A DNA stretch of 64,000 bases from JAJFJD01 sp965228975 (lineage in GTDB: Bacteria > Pseudomonadota > Alphaproteobacteria > UBA8366): contig OZ245851.1 in assembly GCA_965228975.1 (NCBI GenBank), positions 5,626,827-5,690,826 of the forward strand, in the 5' to 3' direction. Each line of letters begins with the position of its first letter. Position 1 is the first letter of the stretch. Shown here piece after piece: positions 50,301 through 58,223 of the stretch. Below the pieces are notes generated by a model that worked only from the letters and a program-made list of their open reading frames with translations, was not told the DNA's origin and ran no database searches. Position numbers and translations under genes: made by a program.

Positions 50301-51383
50301 TCAGGCGCTTGCCTGCGCCGGCGACGCGTCGTCGGTGCGCTCGGCGGCCCGCCATGCCAGTGTCTCCCCGGCATGGAACGGTACGACGGAGACGTCGCCC
50401 TGGGTTACCGTTTCCGGCACGGTTTGGGTCTCGCGGTTTAGCGTGATCGTGCCTTCGTTGAGCGGCAGACCGTAGAAGCGCGGGCCGAACTCGGATGCGA
50501 AGGCTTCGAGCCGGTCGAGGGCGTTTTCCTCATCGAAGGTGAGCGCATAGCTTTCCAGCGCCACCGGTGCGCTGAAGATGCCGGCGCAGCCGCAGGCGCT
50601 TTCCTTGTCGTGCTTCTGGTGCGGTGCCGAGTCGGTCCCGAGAAAGTATTTCGGATTGCCCGAGATCGCGGCCTGGCGCAGCGCCGTCCGGTGATGGCGG
50701 CGTTTCGCGACCGGCAGGCAGTAGGCATGCGGCCGTAACCCGCCCTCGAACAGGGCATTGCGGTCGATTCGCAAGTGATGTGCGGTGATCGTTGCCGCCA
50801 GCGTCGGTCCGGCATCCTGGACGAACTGTACGGCGTCCGCCGTGGTGATGTGTTCCAGAACCACTTTCAGCGCCGGGAAATTATGCAACAGCGGCGTCAA
50901 CACTGTCTCCAGAAACGCGGCTTCGCGGTCGAAGATATCGATATCGGGCGAGGTCACTTCGCCATGCAGCAGCAAGGGCATGCCGATCTTCTGCATCCGC
51001 TCGAGAACCGGGTGAATCTTGCGCACGTCCGTGACGCCGGCCGCGGAATTGGTGGTTGCACCCGCCGGGTAAAGCTTACAGGCGGTGAAGACGCCTTTTT
51101 CGAAGCCGGCCTCGATCTCGTCGGGATCGATCTCGTCGGTCAGATAGGCGGTCATCAAAGGGGTGAAACGACGGCCTTGGGGCAACACCGCGAGGATACG
51201 GCGGCGATACGCCTCCGCGGCGGCGACCGTCGTGACCGGCGGCACCAGGTTTGGCATCACGATGGCGCGTGCGAACTGGCGGGCGCTGATATCGGCGGCC
51301 AGCGCCAGCATCGCGTCATCGCGTAGATGGAGATGCCAGTCGTCGGGCTCCCGGATGGTCAGGCTTGCCGGATTGGCCGTCAT
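50301..51383 (-). CDS. pyrC: dihydroorotase
   Basis: A 360-residue type II dihydroorotase that closes carbamoyl-aspartate to dihydroorotate in pyrimidine synthesis. The first zinc ligands are in DWHLHLRD, the carboxylated lysine in CKLYPAGATTNS, further His in LLLHGEV and LEHITT, and the catalytic Asp in LGTDSAPH. These and the length match E. coli PyrC. It stands as a housekeeping gene among accessory genes. Confidence 0.96.
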   Translation of the reverse strand: MTANPASLTIREPDDWHLHLRDDAMLALAADISARQFARAIVMPNLVPPVTTVAAAEAYRRRILAVLPQGRRFTPLMTAYLTDEIDPDEIEAGFEKGVFTACKLYPAGATTNSAAGVTDVRKIHPVLERMQKIGMPLLLHGEVTSPDIDIFDREAAFLETVLTPLLHNFPALKVVLEHITTADAVQFVQDAGPTLAATITAHHLRIDRNALFEGGLRPHAYCLPVAKRRHHRTALRQAAISGNPKYFLGTDSAPHQKHDKESACGCAGIFSAPVALESYALTFDEENALDRLEAFASEFGPRFYGLPLNEGTITLNRETQTVPETVTQGDVSVVPFHAGETLAWRAAERTDDASPAQASA

Positions 51384-51572
51384 TTATGTGTTCCTTTTGG
51401 AGCGCAACGGTCGGGTTGTGAGCCGGAGGATCTTGCAATCTATCGAGACATCGCAGTCTGGTGACTTTTTCGCACAAATGAGGGCTTGGACGGAAGGGGC
51501 CGAAACGCCGCGGGACTCCTGGATTCGGGCCGTTAATCGCATTTTAAGTGCTCTCCGGCGAGAATTGCCGAA

Positions 51573-51869
51573 ATGGGGAATGATGGGAAGACCCTGGAAA
51601 TGCTTGCAATCCGGCAGCGATTGATCGAGCGGCGCCGCAATGCGCGCTACTTGATCTCGAAAAATGCGAAAATATTGTTCGACGGCGGACGCCGCGAAAT
51701 GAGCTGTATGATCGTCGAAATGTCGAATACCGGCGCTCGCCTGCACCCCGCCGATCCTCAGGCCCTTCCCGAGTCGTTCGATCTTGTGGTCGCTCCCGGC
51801 GAAGACGTGACATGTGAGATCGTTCATCGCGCCGACCTGGAAATCGGCGTCCGTTTCATTTCCCAGTAG
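51573..51869 (+). CDS. PilZ domain protein
   Basis: A 98-residue single-domain PilZ protein expected to bind cyclic di-GMP. It carries the RRRNARY arginine motif and the (D/N)xSxxG-like MSNTGARL. Strand-rich sequence to the end (LEIGVRFIS) completes the barrel. The ATG at 51573 is used; an ATG at 51600 also keeps the domain. No effector domain or signalling partner is next to it. Confidence 0.8.
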   Translation: MGNDGKTLEMLAIRQRLIERRRNARYLISKNAKILFDGGRREMSCMIVEMSNTGARLHPADPQALPESFDLVVAPGEDVTCEIVHRADLEIGVRFISQ

Positions 51870-52108
51870 CCGTTGCCGCCTGTATCCGTCGGGCGCTTCC
51901 CAATTAAATCGACTTCCTTTGCCGCCGCGGCCGTCCTCCCGGTATAAGGTTGATTGCGCCCTGACGTAGCCCTCTCATTGCTCGTCGAATGATGGAGGGT
52001 TGCGGTGAGCAGCAATCGTTGCTGGCCGATGCGCCCTCCGATCCGATGCGTCGATCATCGATCATGGGTTCCCGTCGGTACGGCGGTTACATGAACGGGG
52101 GAGAGTCG

Positions 52109-52576
52109 ATGACATTCGAGGTTCGGCGGATCGTTACCGGCCATGACGAGAATGGCAAAGCGAAAGTCTTGATAGACGAGATTTCGGACAACGTGATCTC
52201 GCGGCGGCCCGGGCAGCATTCGACGGTCATTTGGGCGACGGATCGGCGGATCCCGGACCTCGGCGCGCTGAACGATATCTCCGCCGGTGTTAAGGAAACG
52301 ATCGTGCCGAATGGAACGGTCTTCCGCATTTCGCGGTTGGCGCCGGGTGTCACGCCGCGAACGCACAGAACGGAAAGCCTAGACTATGCCATCGTTCTTG
52401 CCGGCGCGGTCGATATGGAGCTCGACGACGGAGAGATGGTGCATCTAAAGGCCGGCGATGTGGTGGTTCAGCGGGGCACGGTCCATAATTGGATCAACAA
52501 CGGGTCCGAAGATTGCGTCATGGCCTATGTCCTGATCGCGGCACCCTTGCCGGAAGGGCTCGAAGGAACCGGCTGA
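52109..52576 (+). CDS. cupin domain protein
   Basis: A 155-residue single cupin. The two motifs are HRTESLDYAIVLAGAVDMELD (residues about 90-110, with one His and two acidic residues) and AGDVVVQRGTVHNWIN with the final His. Such folds bind metal and act as small dioxygenases, isomerases or sensors. The start at 52109 follows GGGGGAGAG. It precedes a thioredoxin-reductase-like gene by 35 bases in the same direction, which suggests one unit. Confidence 0.82.
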   Translation: MTFEVRRIVTGHDENGKAKVLIDEISDNVISRRPGQHSTVIWATDRRIPDLGALNDISAGVKETIVPNGTVFRISRLAPGVTPRTHRTESLDYAIVLAGAVDMELDDGEMVHLKAGDVVVQRGTVHNWINNGSEDCVMAYVLIAAPLPEGLEGTG

Positions 52577-52611
52577 CGCCGTAGGCTATCGAGCCAGAAT
52601 AGGGATTGAAT

Positions 52612-53526
52612 ATGACGACTTCCGACACTCCTTACGACGTGATCGTGATTGGCGGTGGCCTTGCCGGTCTGACGGCGGCGCGCGAGGCCGCGGTGCGGGG
52701 TTTGTCCGTGGCGTCGGTCGATGATGGCGGCCATATGGGCGGACTGTTGATGAATGTCGGTCATGTCGAGGACTATCCCGCGGCAAGTGATGCGTCCGGC
52801 ATGGACTTGGCGGTAGCCGAACTCGAGGCCCTGGTAGAGCATGGCGTCGAAATCGTGCCGGAGGCGGCGACCCGTTTGGACATCGACCAAGATATCAAGA
52901 CCGTGGCGACCGATAGCGGCACACATCGGGCTAAGGCCGTGATCCTGGCATCGGGGGCGCGGTTGAAATCGCTTGGCGTACCGGGCGAGGAACGTCTGTT
53001 CGGCCGCGGCGTTTCGCAATGCGCCGGCTGCGACGCCGGTTTCTTCGTCGACCAGGATGTGGTCGTGGTCGGTGGTGGCGATTCCGCCCTCCAGGAAGCG
53101 CTGCATCTGACGGATTACGTGCGCGGGGTCACGCTGGTCACCCGTGGCGACACCCTGCGCGCGAAGCAAAGCTTCGTGAGCCGGGCGGCCGACAATCCCA
53201 AGATTGAAGTCCGCTATGAGACGGTGGCGACGGAAATCCTCGGCGAGGATGACGTTTCCGGCGTTCGTGTGACGCCGGCCGACGGCGGCCCTCCGGAAGA
53301 CCTGGCGTGTTCCGGCGTTTTCGTCTTTGTCGGTCTCGAGCCGAACTTGGATTATCTTCCGGGCGGTATCGAACGGGATGCCGCTGGCCGCGTTGTGACC
53401 GGATCGGACTTTCAGACGACTGTTCCCGGTGTCTATGCCATCGGCGCCGTCCGCGCCGGCGACACGGGGCAGTTGGCGGGCGCGGTCGACGATGCCGCCG
53501 CCGTTGCCGCCGGCATCGCGGGCTGA
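52612..53526 (+). CDS. thioredoxin-reductase-like FAD/NAD(P)H oxidoreductase
   Basis: A 304-residue flavoprotein with the N-terminal FAD motif VIVIGGGLAGLTAA, a redox CxxC in CAGCDAGFF (thioredoxin reductase has CATCDG), the NAD(P)H motif VVVGGGDSALQEA and C-terminal VYAIGAVRAG. The domain order is that of low-molecular-weight thioredoxin reductases. It is not next to a thioredoxin gene. It converges with the selenoprotein operon 23 bases away, so it could be the reductase of that system. Confidence 0.87.
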   Translation: MTTSDTPYDVIVIGGGLAGLTAAREAAVRGLSVASVDDGGHMGGLLMNVGHVEDYPAASDASGMDLAVAELEALVEHGVEIVPEAATRLDIDQDIKTVATDSGTHRAKAVILASGARLKSLGVPGEERLFGRGVSQCAGCDAGFFVDQDVVVVGGGDSALQEALHLTDYVRGVTLVTRGDTLRAKQSFVSRAADNPKIEVRYETVATEILGEDDVSGVRVTPADGGPPEDLACSGVFVFVGLEPNLDYLPGGIERDAAGRVVTGSDFQTTVPGVYAIGAVRAGDTGQLAGAVDDAAAVAAGIAG

Positions 53527-53549
53527 AATCTAAGCAAGCGAAGGACGGA

Positions 53550-54569
53550 TCAGTCGTCGAACTTGCGGACCGGCCGTGTGACCGTCGCACTGCCGCCGGA
53601 CCACAAGGGGAGATGCGTCATTTTCACGCCGACGCCGCCGGTGACGATGGGGTGAATGTCCTCGGGCGTCCGCGCTAGCGGTCGGTCGTCCAATCCGTCC
53701 TCGGTGTCGAAGGGATAGGGGTGGCGTCCTTCGAACAGGAATTTCTGCACCCGGCTCAAATCCCAGCCGGCGTCCGAAATGATATCCGCCATTTCGGGTG
53801 GCAGCAGGAAGACCTGCTCGCCGCGATCCGGCCGCTCCGCCGACCCGGTGGCGTCGAGCGCGGCGTTCATCGCGGCGGCAATCGGTTGCAGGACCCGTTC
53901 GGGCGTGCCCCACGGTTTGGCGGGCAGCACTTCCGCCGTGCCGGATACGCCCAGGACGGTGACGCAGCTTTCATCCGCGCCGAAACCGCGGCGAACGGGC
54001 AGTGCCGGGAAAGCGTTATGCGTCCCCTCGGCGAAACAGAAGGTGTATTTGCCCGGCTGTCCCATCGTCGCCATGTCGCCGACACCCGGTTTCGCCCCGC
54101 CGACATTCCGCATGATCAGGCTGACCGCGCGGCCGATACAGGCGTTGGCGCGGTTTCCCGGCCCCAGGATGTTGCCACCCGCATTCAGGCCCAGTTCAGC
54201 GACGACCGGGCCATGCACGCAAACGGCGACCGCCGGCGTGCCGGTCGTGCTCAGCACGCCCAGAAGATTGAACCCTTCCTCCATCGCCGCTTCCACGGCG
54301 GTCAGCACGACCGGCAGTTCAGCCGGGCGGCAGCCCGCGAGGACGCAGTTATAGGCGACAGCCTCCAGGGTGAGGTCGCCCATCAACGGCATGACGTGGC
54401 CGAAGGAGTGCCCGGTCGGACCGCGTCCGTCGACCATGGCGCCGAACCGGTCCAGCGTCGGCGGCACCAGCGGGAGCCCGTCACCGAGGTCGAGCGCTTC
54501 CAATGCCGTTTGCGTGTCTTCCCACGAATGGGCTTCGGCGAACAGCGGCATGTCCTCCGACGAGGTCAT
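53550..54569 (-). CDS. UGSC-operon protein of unknown function, paralogue 2
   Basis: A 339-residue soluble protein with no domain I can name. It is clearly a paralogue of the upstream gene product. Both share the pattern N.V.AGC.P, GP...ELG.N, AN..IGRA, NVGGAKPG and KY.FCF.E. In this copy the blocks read NCVLAGCRPAEL and NVGGAKPGVGDMATMGQPGK. It is the last gene of a three-gene operon with the selenoprotein (ten-base gap to its neighbour). Conserved cysteines (AGC, FCF) fit a redox or metal role. Confidence 0.75.
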   Translation of the reverse strand: MTSSEDMPLFAEAHSWEDTQTALEALDLGDGLPLVPPTLDRFGAMVDGRGPTGHSFGHVMPLMGDLTLEAVAYNCVLAGCRPAELPVVLTAVEAAMEEGFNLLGVLSTTGTPAVAVCVHGPVVAELGLNAGGNILGPGNRANACIGRAVSLIMRNVGGAKPGVGDMATMGQPGKYTFCFAEGTHNAFPALPVRRGFGADESCVTVLGVSGTAEVLPAKPWGTPERVLQPIAAAMNAALDATGSAERPDRGEQVFLLPPEMADIISDAGWDLSRVQKFLFEGRHPYPFDTEDGLDDRPLARTPEDIHPIVTGGVGVKMTHLPLWSGGSATVTRPVRKFDD

Positions 54570-54579
54570 TCTGGAGTAC

Positions 54580-55620
54580 TCAGCCCTGCTTGATCCGGAT
54601 GGAACAGGCTTCGTTGTGACCGAAGGTCGGGATATAGGCGGAATGCTTGCCCGGTCCGCCGGCGACCAGGATCTGGATATCCTCCGGGCTGCGCGAGAGA
54701 TAATAGTGGTCGTTCACCAGCTCGGTCGTCCGCTCCTTGTAGAACTCCCGCTGTTCGTCCGAGACGCGGGAGACATGAATCTTGGAGTCTTCGTACAGTT
54801 GTTGCTGAATATCCGGGATGGTCCAACCGTCGCGGTGGATCGTTTGCGCATGTTCCGGACCAAGCACAATGGTATAGGGCGCGTCGCCCGAGATCACGTT
54901 CGCACCGACCTGCGAGATCGTGCCGGCGATCGTCTTCAGAAGGCCCTTGCCGGTGGTGCTGGAATGATCGTTGATGTTATGCGGCGGTTCGCTCGGCAGC
55001 AGCGTCACCACATTGTCGTCGGCTTTGAACCCGCGGCGCACGTGGAACGGCTCCCACGGGCTTTCTTCCTCATTCTCGCCGAAGCAAAAACTGTATTTCG
55101 CCGGCGATCCGTGGGTCGCCCGGTCCATCATTCCGGGCTTAGCACCACCGACATTGAGCAAGGTGAGCTGCAGCGCCCGGCCGATGGTGGCGTTCGCTTT
55201 GGTGCCTTGGCCGAAACAGTTGCTGCTGCAGTTGATGCCCAGCTCGTTTCGGATCGGGCCGTTTACGATGATACCCTGGGCGCAGGGATGCGTGGTGGCG
55301 AGGGTGCCGTGGAGGTTGTAGTCGGGATTCAGCACCGCGCGCACCGCGCCGACCACCACCGGGAAGTATTCCGGTTTGCACCCGGCCATCACCGCGTTCG
55401 CGGCGATGCTTTGCAGGGTGGGCACGACCCGGCGCGGCGACATCGGCGGGAAGGGCTCGTTGTCGCCGCGGCAAGCCTCGACCATGCGCTCGACCTTCTC
55501 CTCGGTCGGCACCATCAGGGGAAAGCCGTCGCTCCACCCCTGTTCGGCGGCATAGTCGTTCCATTGATCGAGGTCGAGGTCACCGACCTCGATCACCTCA
55601 CTCTCGGTAAGGTCCGTCAT
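54580..55620 (-). CDS. UGSC-operon protein of unknown function, paralogue 1
   Basis: A 346-residue soluble protein, second gene of the selenoprotein operon, starting 21 bases after the UGSC stop. It shares with the next gene the motifs NAVMAGCKPEYFP, NGPIRNELGIN, NATIGRALQL and NVGGAKPGMMD. It has in addition a CSSNC cysteine pair (NCSSNCFGQG) that the other copy lacks. The paired, non-identical paralogues suggest a heterodimeric component. No transmembrane segment, signal or known cofactor motif is visible. Function unknown. Confidence 0.78.
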   Translation of the reverse strand: MTDLTESEVIEVGDLDLDQWNDYAAEQGWSDGFPLMVPTEEKVERMVEACRGDNEPFPPMSPRRVVPTLQSIAANAVMAGCKPEYFPVVVGAVRAVLNPDYNLHGTLATTHPCAQGIIVNGPIRNELGINCSSNCFGQGTKANATIGRALQLTLLNVGGAKPGMMDRATHGSPAKYSFCFGENEEESPWEPFHVRRGFKADDNVVTLLPSEPPHNINDHSSTTGKGLLKTIAGTISQVGANVISGDAPYTIVLGPEHAQTIHRDGWTIPDIQQQLYEDSKIHVSRVSDEQREFYKERTTELVNDHYYLSRSPEDIQILVAGGPGKHSAYIPTFGHNEACSIRIKQG

Positions 55621-55641
55621 GTCTTTCCTTCTCGCCGGCGA

Positions 55642-56169
55642 TCAGGCGTCGATCGCGGTCTTCAATTCCGCCGATGCAACGTCGATCCGATCGACCAGTT
55701 CTTCCGCGTTCAATCCGCCGACCGGATGCTTGACGATCAGCAGCTTGGGATCCGCCTTGCGGGCCTTGGCTTGGGCGCGCACCAACGGCAGGAAGGTTTC
55801 GGTAACCACGATATACGTTTCGACGCCGCGTTTTTCGAGTTCGATACTGTCATGGAAACTCCACGACGAGCACGACCCTCAATCGGCTAAGGCAACGATG
55901 GCGCCTTTGTATTTATCGGCCACCTCGGCGTAGAGCGCGTCCGGCGCCGGTTTCGCCGCGCTGTCCTTGAAGAAATAGTCGATATTGTCGGTGGCGCGGA
56001 AGGCGCTCATCTTGTCGCGCACGCCTTCGAGCAACTCGCGTGCATTCGGCTTGGAATTCGAGATGATGGCAATGGCGTCCCGGCTCCAGTCGGTCGAACC
56101 CGTTTCGACCGCATCGCTCCGGTTGTCACTGCCTTCCTCGAGGCCGAAAGATGGATTGACGATTCGCAT
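55642..56169 (-). CDS. UGSC-family selenoprotein (TGA-encoded selenocysteine)
   Basis: The frame from ATG 56169 (AGGAGG five bases upstream) runs 96 codons to ALAD, then meets TGA at 55879-55881. It continues in frame for 78 more codons to a second TGA at 55642. Read with selenocysteine, residues 97-100 are U-G-S-C, followed by SSWSFHDSIELEKRGV and TETFLPLVRAQA. This is the hallmark of the UGSC (seleno)protein family. A SECIS-like hairpin starts 11 bases after the TGA. The downstream part is fully coding in character. The 175-residue product should carry a Sec-x-x-Cys redox pair. It heads a three-gene operon. Function of the family is unknown. Confidence 0.9.
55849..55881 (-). promoter_or_regulatory. 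bacterial SECIS element after the in-frame TGA
   Basis: Minus-strand TGA at 55879-55881 is followed by 11 bases, then stem GTCGTGG (55861-55867), loop AGTTT and CCATGAC (55849-55855). Seven pairs include one G-U. The apical loop starts 18 bases after TGA and has G in its second position, as bacterial SECIS elements require for SelB recognition. Confidence 0.8.
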
Positions 56170-56376
56170 CTTTTCCTCCTGAAAGACCATTCAACTCATG
56201 GGCTGCCAATGAATATACCTCAGTCCGTCGTCGGCCCCAACCGGGCGCTCGTTCGGCGGCATGCTTCCTATCTTGATTTGCCGTTTATGTGCCGTAGGTA
56301 ATTCCCTAGAATTCCCTCGAGAGACCGGAAGCGCGGCCCGACCGGTGCCGCCGCTCAACAACGAGGAGACCCACCC

Positions 56377-57585
56377 ATGTCAGGACCGCTTCGCGGCTAT
56401 CGCGTGGTGGACGTCACGAATGTGATCGCCGGCCCGTTCGCGACCATGATGCTGGCCGACCAAGGCGCCGACGTCATCAAGGTGGAGGCGCCGCACCGGC
56501 CGGACCATACGCGGCATGCGGGTCCGGGAGAGCAGGGGCTGCGCGCGTCTTTCCTCAACAACAACCGGAACAAGCGGTCTGTCGCGATCGATGTGAAGAG
56601 CGATGAAGGCCGTGAAGCCCTGTTGAAGCTGGTCGCCACGGCGGATGTCTTCATCCAGAATTTTCGGCCGGGCGTTGTCGAACGGCTCGGCATCGGCGAG
56701 CCCGAGCTGCGCAAGGTCCGGCCCGATCTCATCTATGTCTCGATGAGCGGGTGGGGCGAGAACGGGCCCTTCGCTCACAAGCCGGTCTATGACCCGATCA
56801 TCCAGGCATTGTCGGGGCTGGCCACGGTGCAGGCCGGATCGGACAAGGACCGCCCCCGGCTGATCCGCACCATCCTGCCGGACAAGCTGACCGGGGTGAC
56901 GGCGGCGCAGGCGGTGACGGCCGCCCTCGCGGGCCGCGCCAAGACCGGCGAGGGGCAGCATGTGAAGGTCTCGATGCTCGATTCGATCATCGCTTTCCTG
57001 TGGGCGTCCGATATGGCGGGGCAGACCTTCGTCGGCCAGGAGGTCAGCGAACAGAAGGCGGCGACCTTCATCGATCTAATCTACGAGACCAAGGACGATT
57101 ACATTAGCGTCTCGACCATGACCGATCCGCAGTGGACGGCGTTCTGCAAGGTCGCGGATCGCGAACATCTGTTGACCGATGAGCGCTTCCTGACCCCGTC
57201 GCTACGGGACGAAAATGCGGACGAGCGGTTGAACCTGATCCAGGAAGCGTTGTTGGAACGCCCGGCCGCCGAGTGGTTGAAGATTCTCGACGATGCGGGC
57301 GTGCCCTGTGCCCCGGTGCTGACGCGCCGTCAGATGATCGATCACCCGCAGGTCGAGGCCAGCGGCATCGTCATCGAGTACGACCATGCCCAGGCCGGGC
57401 GGCTGCGCCAAGCGCGTCCCGCCGCCCGTTTCGAAAGCACGCCGACGGAAATTCGCAACGGCGCGCCGCTGCTGGGCGCGCATACTTATGAGGTGTTGGC
57501 CGAGGTCGGTTATAGCGAGGCGGAGATCGACGCCATGGTCGACGCCAAAGTCTTGCATGCGGTGCGTCCCGAAGCAGCGGAGTGA
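56377..57585 (+). CDS. CaiB/BaiF (family III) CoA-transferase
   Basis: A 402-residue family III CoA-transferase that moves CoA between carboxylic acids via an aspartyl-CoA intermediate. The likely catalytic Asp139 is in KPVYDPIIQALSG. RVVDVTNVIAGPFATMMLADQGADVIKVE opens the fold, FRPGVVERLG and VSMSGWGENGPF are conserved, and the C-terminal small domain (GVPCAPV) is complete. It is followed by a GST gene seven bases later. It could activate the acid handled by nearby enzymes; the substrate is unknown. Confidence 0.92.
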   Translation: MSGPLRGYRVVDVTNVIAGPFATMMLADQGADVIKVEAPHRPDHTRHAGPGEQGLRASFLNNNRNKRSVAIDVKSDEGREALLKLVATADVFIQNFRPGVVERLGIGEPELRKVRPDLIYVSMSGWGENGPFAHKPVYDPIIQALSGLATVQAGSDKDRPRLIRTILPDKLTGVTAAQAVTAALAGRAKTGEGQHVKVSMLDSIIAFLWASDMAGQTFVGQEVSEQKAATFIDLIYETKDDYISVSTMTDPQWTAFCKVADREHLLTDERFLTPSLRDENADERLNLIQEALLERPAAEWLKILDDAGVPCAPVLTRRQMIDHPQVEASGIVIEYDHAQAGRLRQARPAARFESTPTEIRNGAPLLGAHTYEVLAEVGYSEAEIDAMVDAKVLHAVRPEAAE

Positions 57586-57592
57586 TCATTGA

Positions 57593-58213
57593 ATGACATA
57601 TCGTCTGTATAACCGCGTTGGGTCCGGCGGATTCGTCGCCGAAGCCGCCCTGGCACTGGCGGAAGCGCCGTATGAATTGAAGGAGTTGGATTCCAAACCC
57701 GGCACGCCGCTTCCCGAGAGTTTTCGGGCGACCAACCCGTGGCGGCAGGTGCCGACGCTTATCCTGCCGGACGGGTCGACGCTGACCGAGACGGCGGCGA
57801 TCCTGATCCATATCGCGGCCTGCTTCCCGGACAAGGGCCTAGCGCCGCCGCCGGGTACGCCGGAACACGCCGCCTTCCTGCGCTGGATGGTCTTCACCAA
57901 CGTCAATGTCTACGAGGCCGTGTTGCGGCGGTCCTATCCGGCCCGCTACACGACCGACTCCGACAGCCTTGAGGCGACCCAAGCGGCGGCAATCGCGCGG
58001 ATGGGGGATGCCCTGGCGGTCCTGGAAAACGCGATCGATCCCGGCCCGTTCCTGTTGGGCGAAACGATGAGCGTGGCCGACATTTACGTTGCGATGCTGT
58101 TCATCTGGTTCCGGGGCGAGATCGACGCGCCCCGCCTGACCGCGATGACGGCGCGTGTGCGGCAGCATCCGGTGGTCGGGCCGATCTGGCGTCGCCATTT
58201 CGGCGACCGGTAA
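57593..58213 (+). CDS. glutathione S-transferase family protein
   Basis: A 206-residue GST. The thioredoxin-like N-terminal domain has YRLYNRVGSGGFVAEAAL, with NPWRQVPTLILPDGSTLTETAAIL as the glutathione-binding cis-proline and SNAIL-like segment. The C-terminal domain is all-helical (SVADIYVAML). The first-strand cysteine of catalytic beta-class GSTs is absent, with Ser/Gly there. It is in an apparent operon with the CoA-transferase gene. Confidence 0.88.
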   Translation: MTYRLYNRVGSGGFVAEAALALAEAPYELKELDSKPGTPLPESFRATNPWRQVPTLILPDGSTLTETAAILIHIAACFPDKGLAPPPGTPEHAAFLRWMVFTNVNVYEAVLRRSYPARYTTDSDSLEATQAAAIARMGDALAVLENAIDPGPFLLGETMSVADIYVAMLFIWFRGEIDAPRLTAMTARVRQHPVVGPIWRRHFGDR

Positions 58214-58223
58214 CGGACTAGGT

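Noticed and set aside
54370..55890. 506-codon plus-strand frame across the selenoprotein operon
   Set aside because: Shadow of two paralogous minus-strand genes whose motifs agree with each other.
55879..56190. Reading the UGSC gene as a 103-residue protein or a nonsense pseudogene
   Set aside because: The TGA falls at the U of UGSC, a SECIS-like hairpin follows, and the downstream frame stays coding to the next stop.
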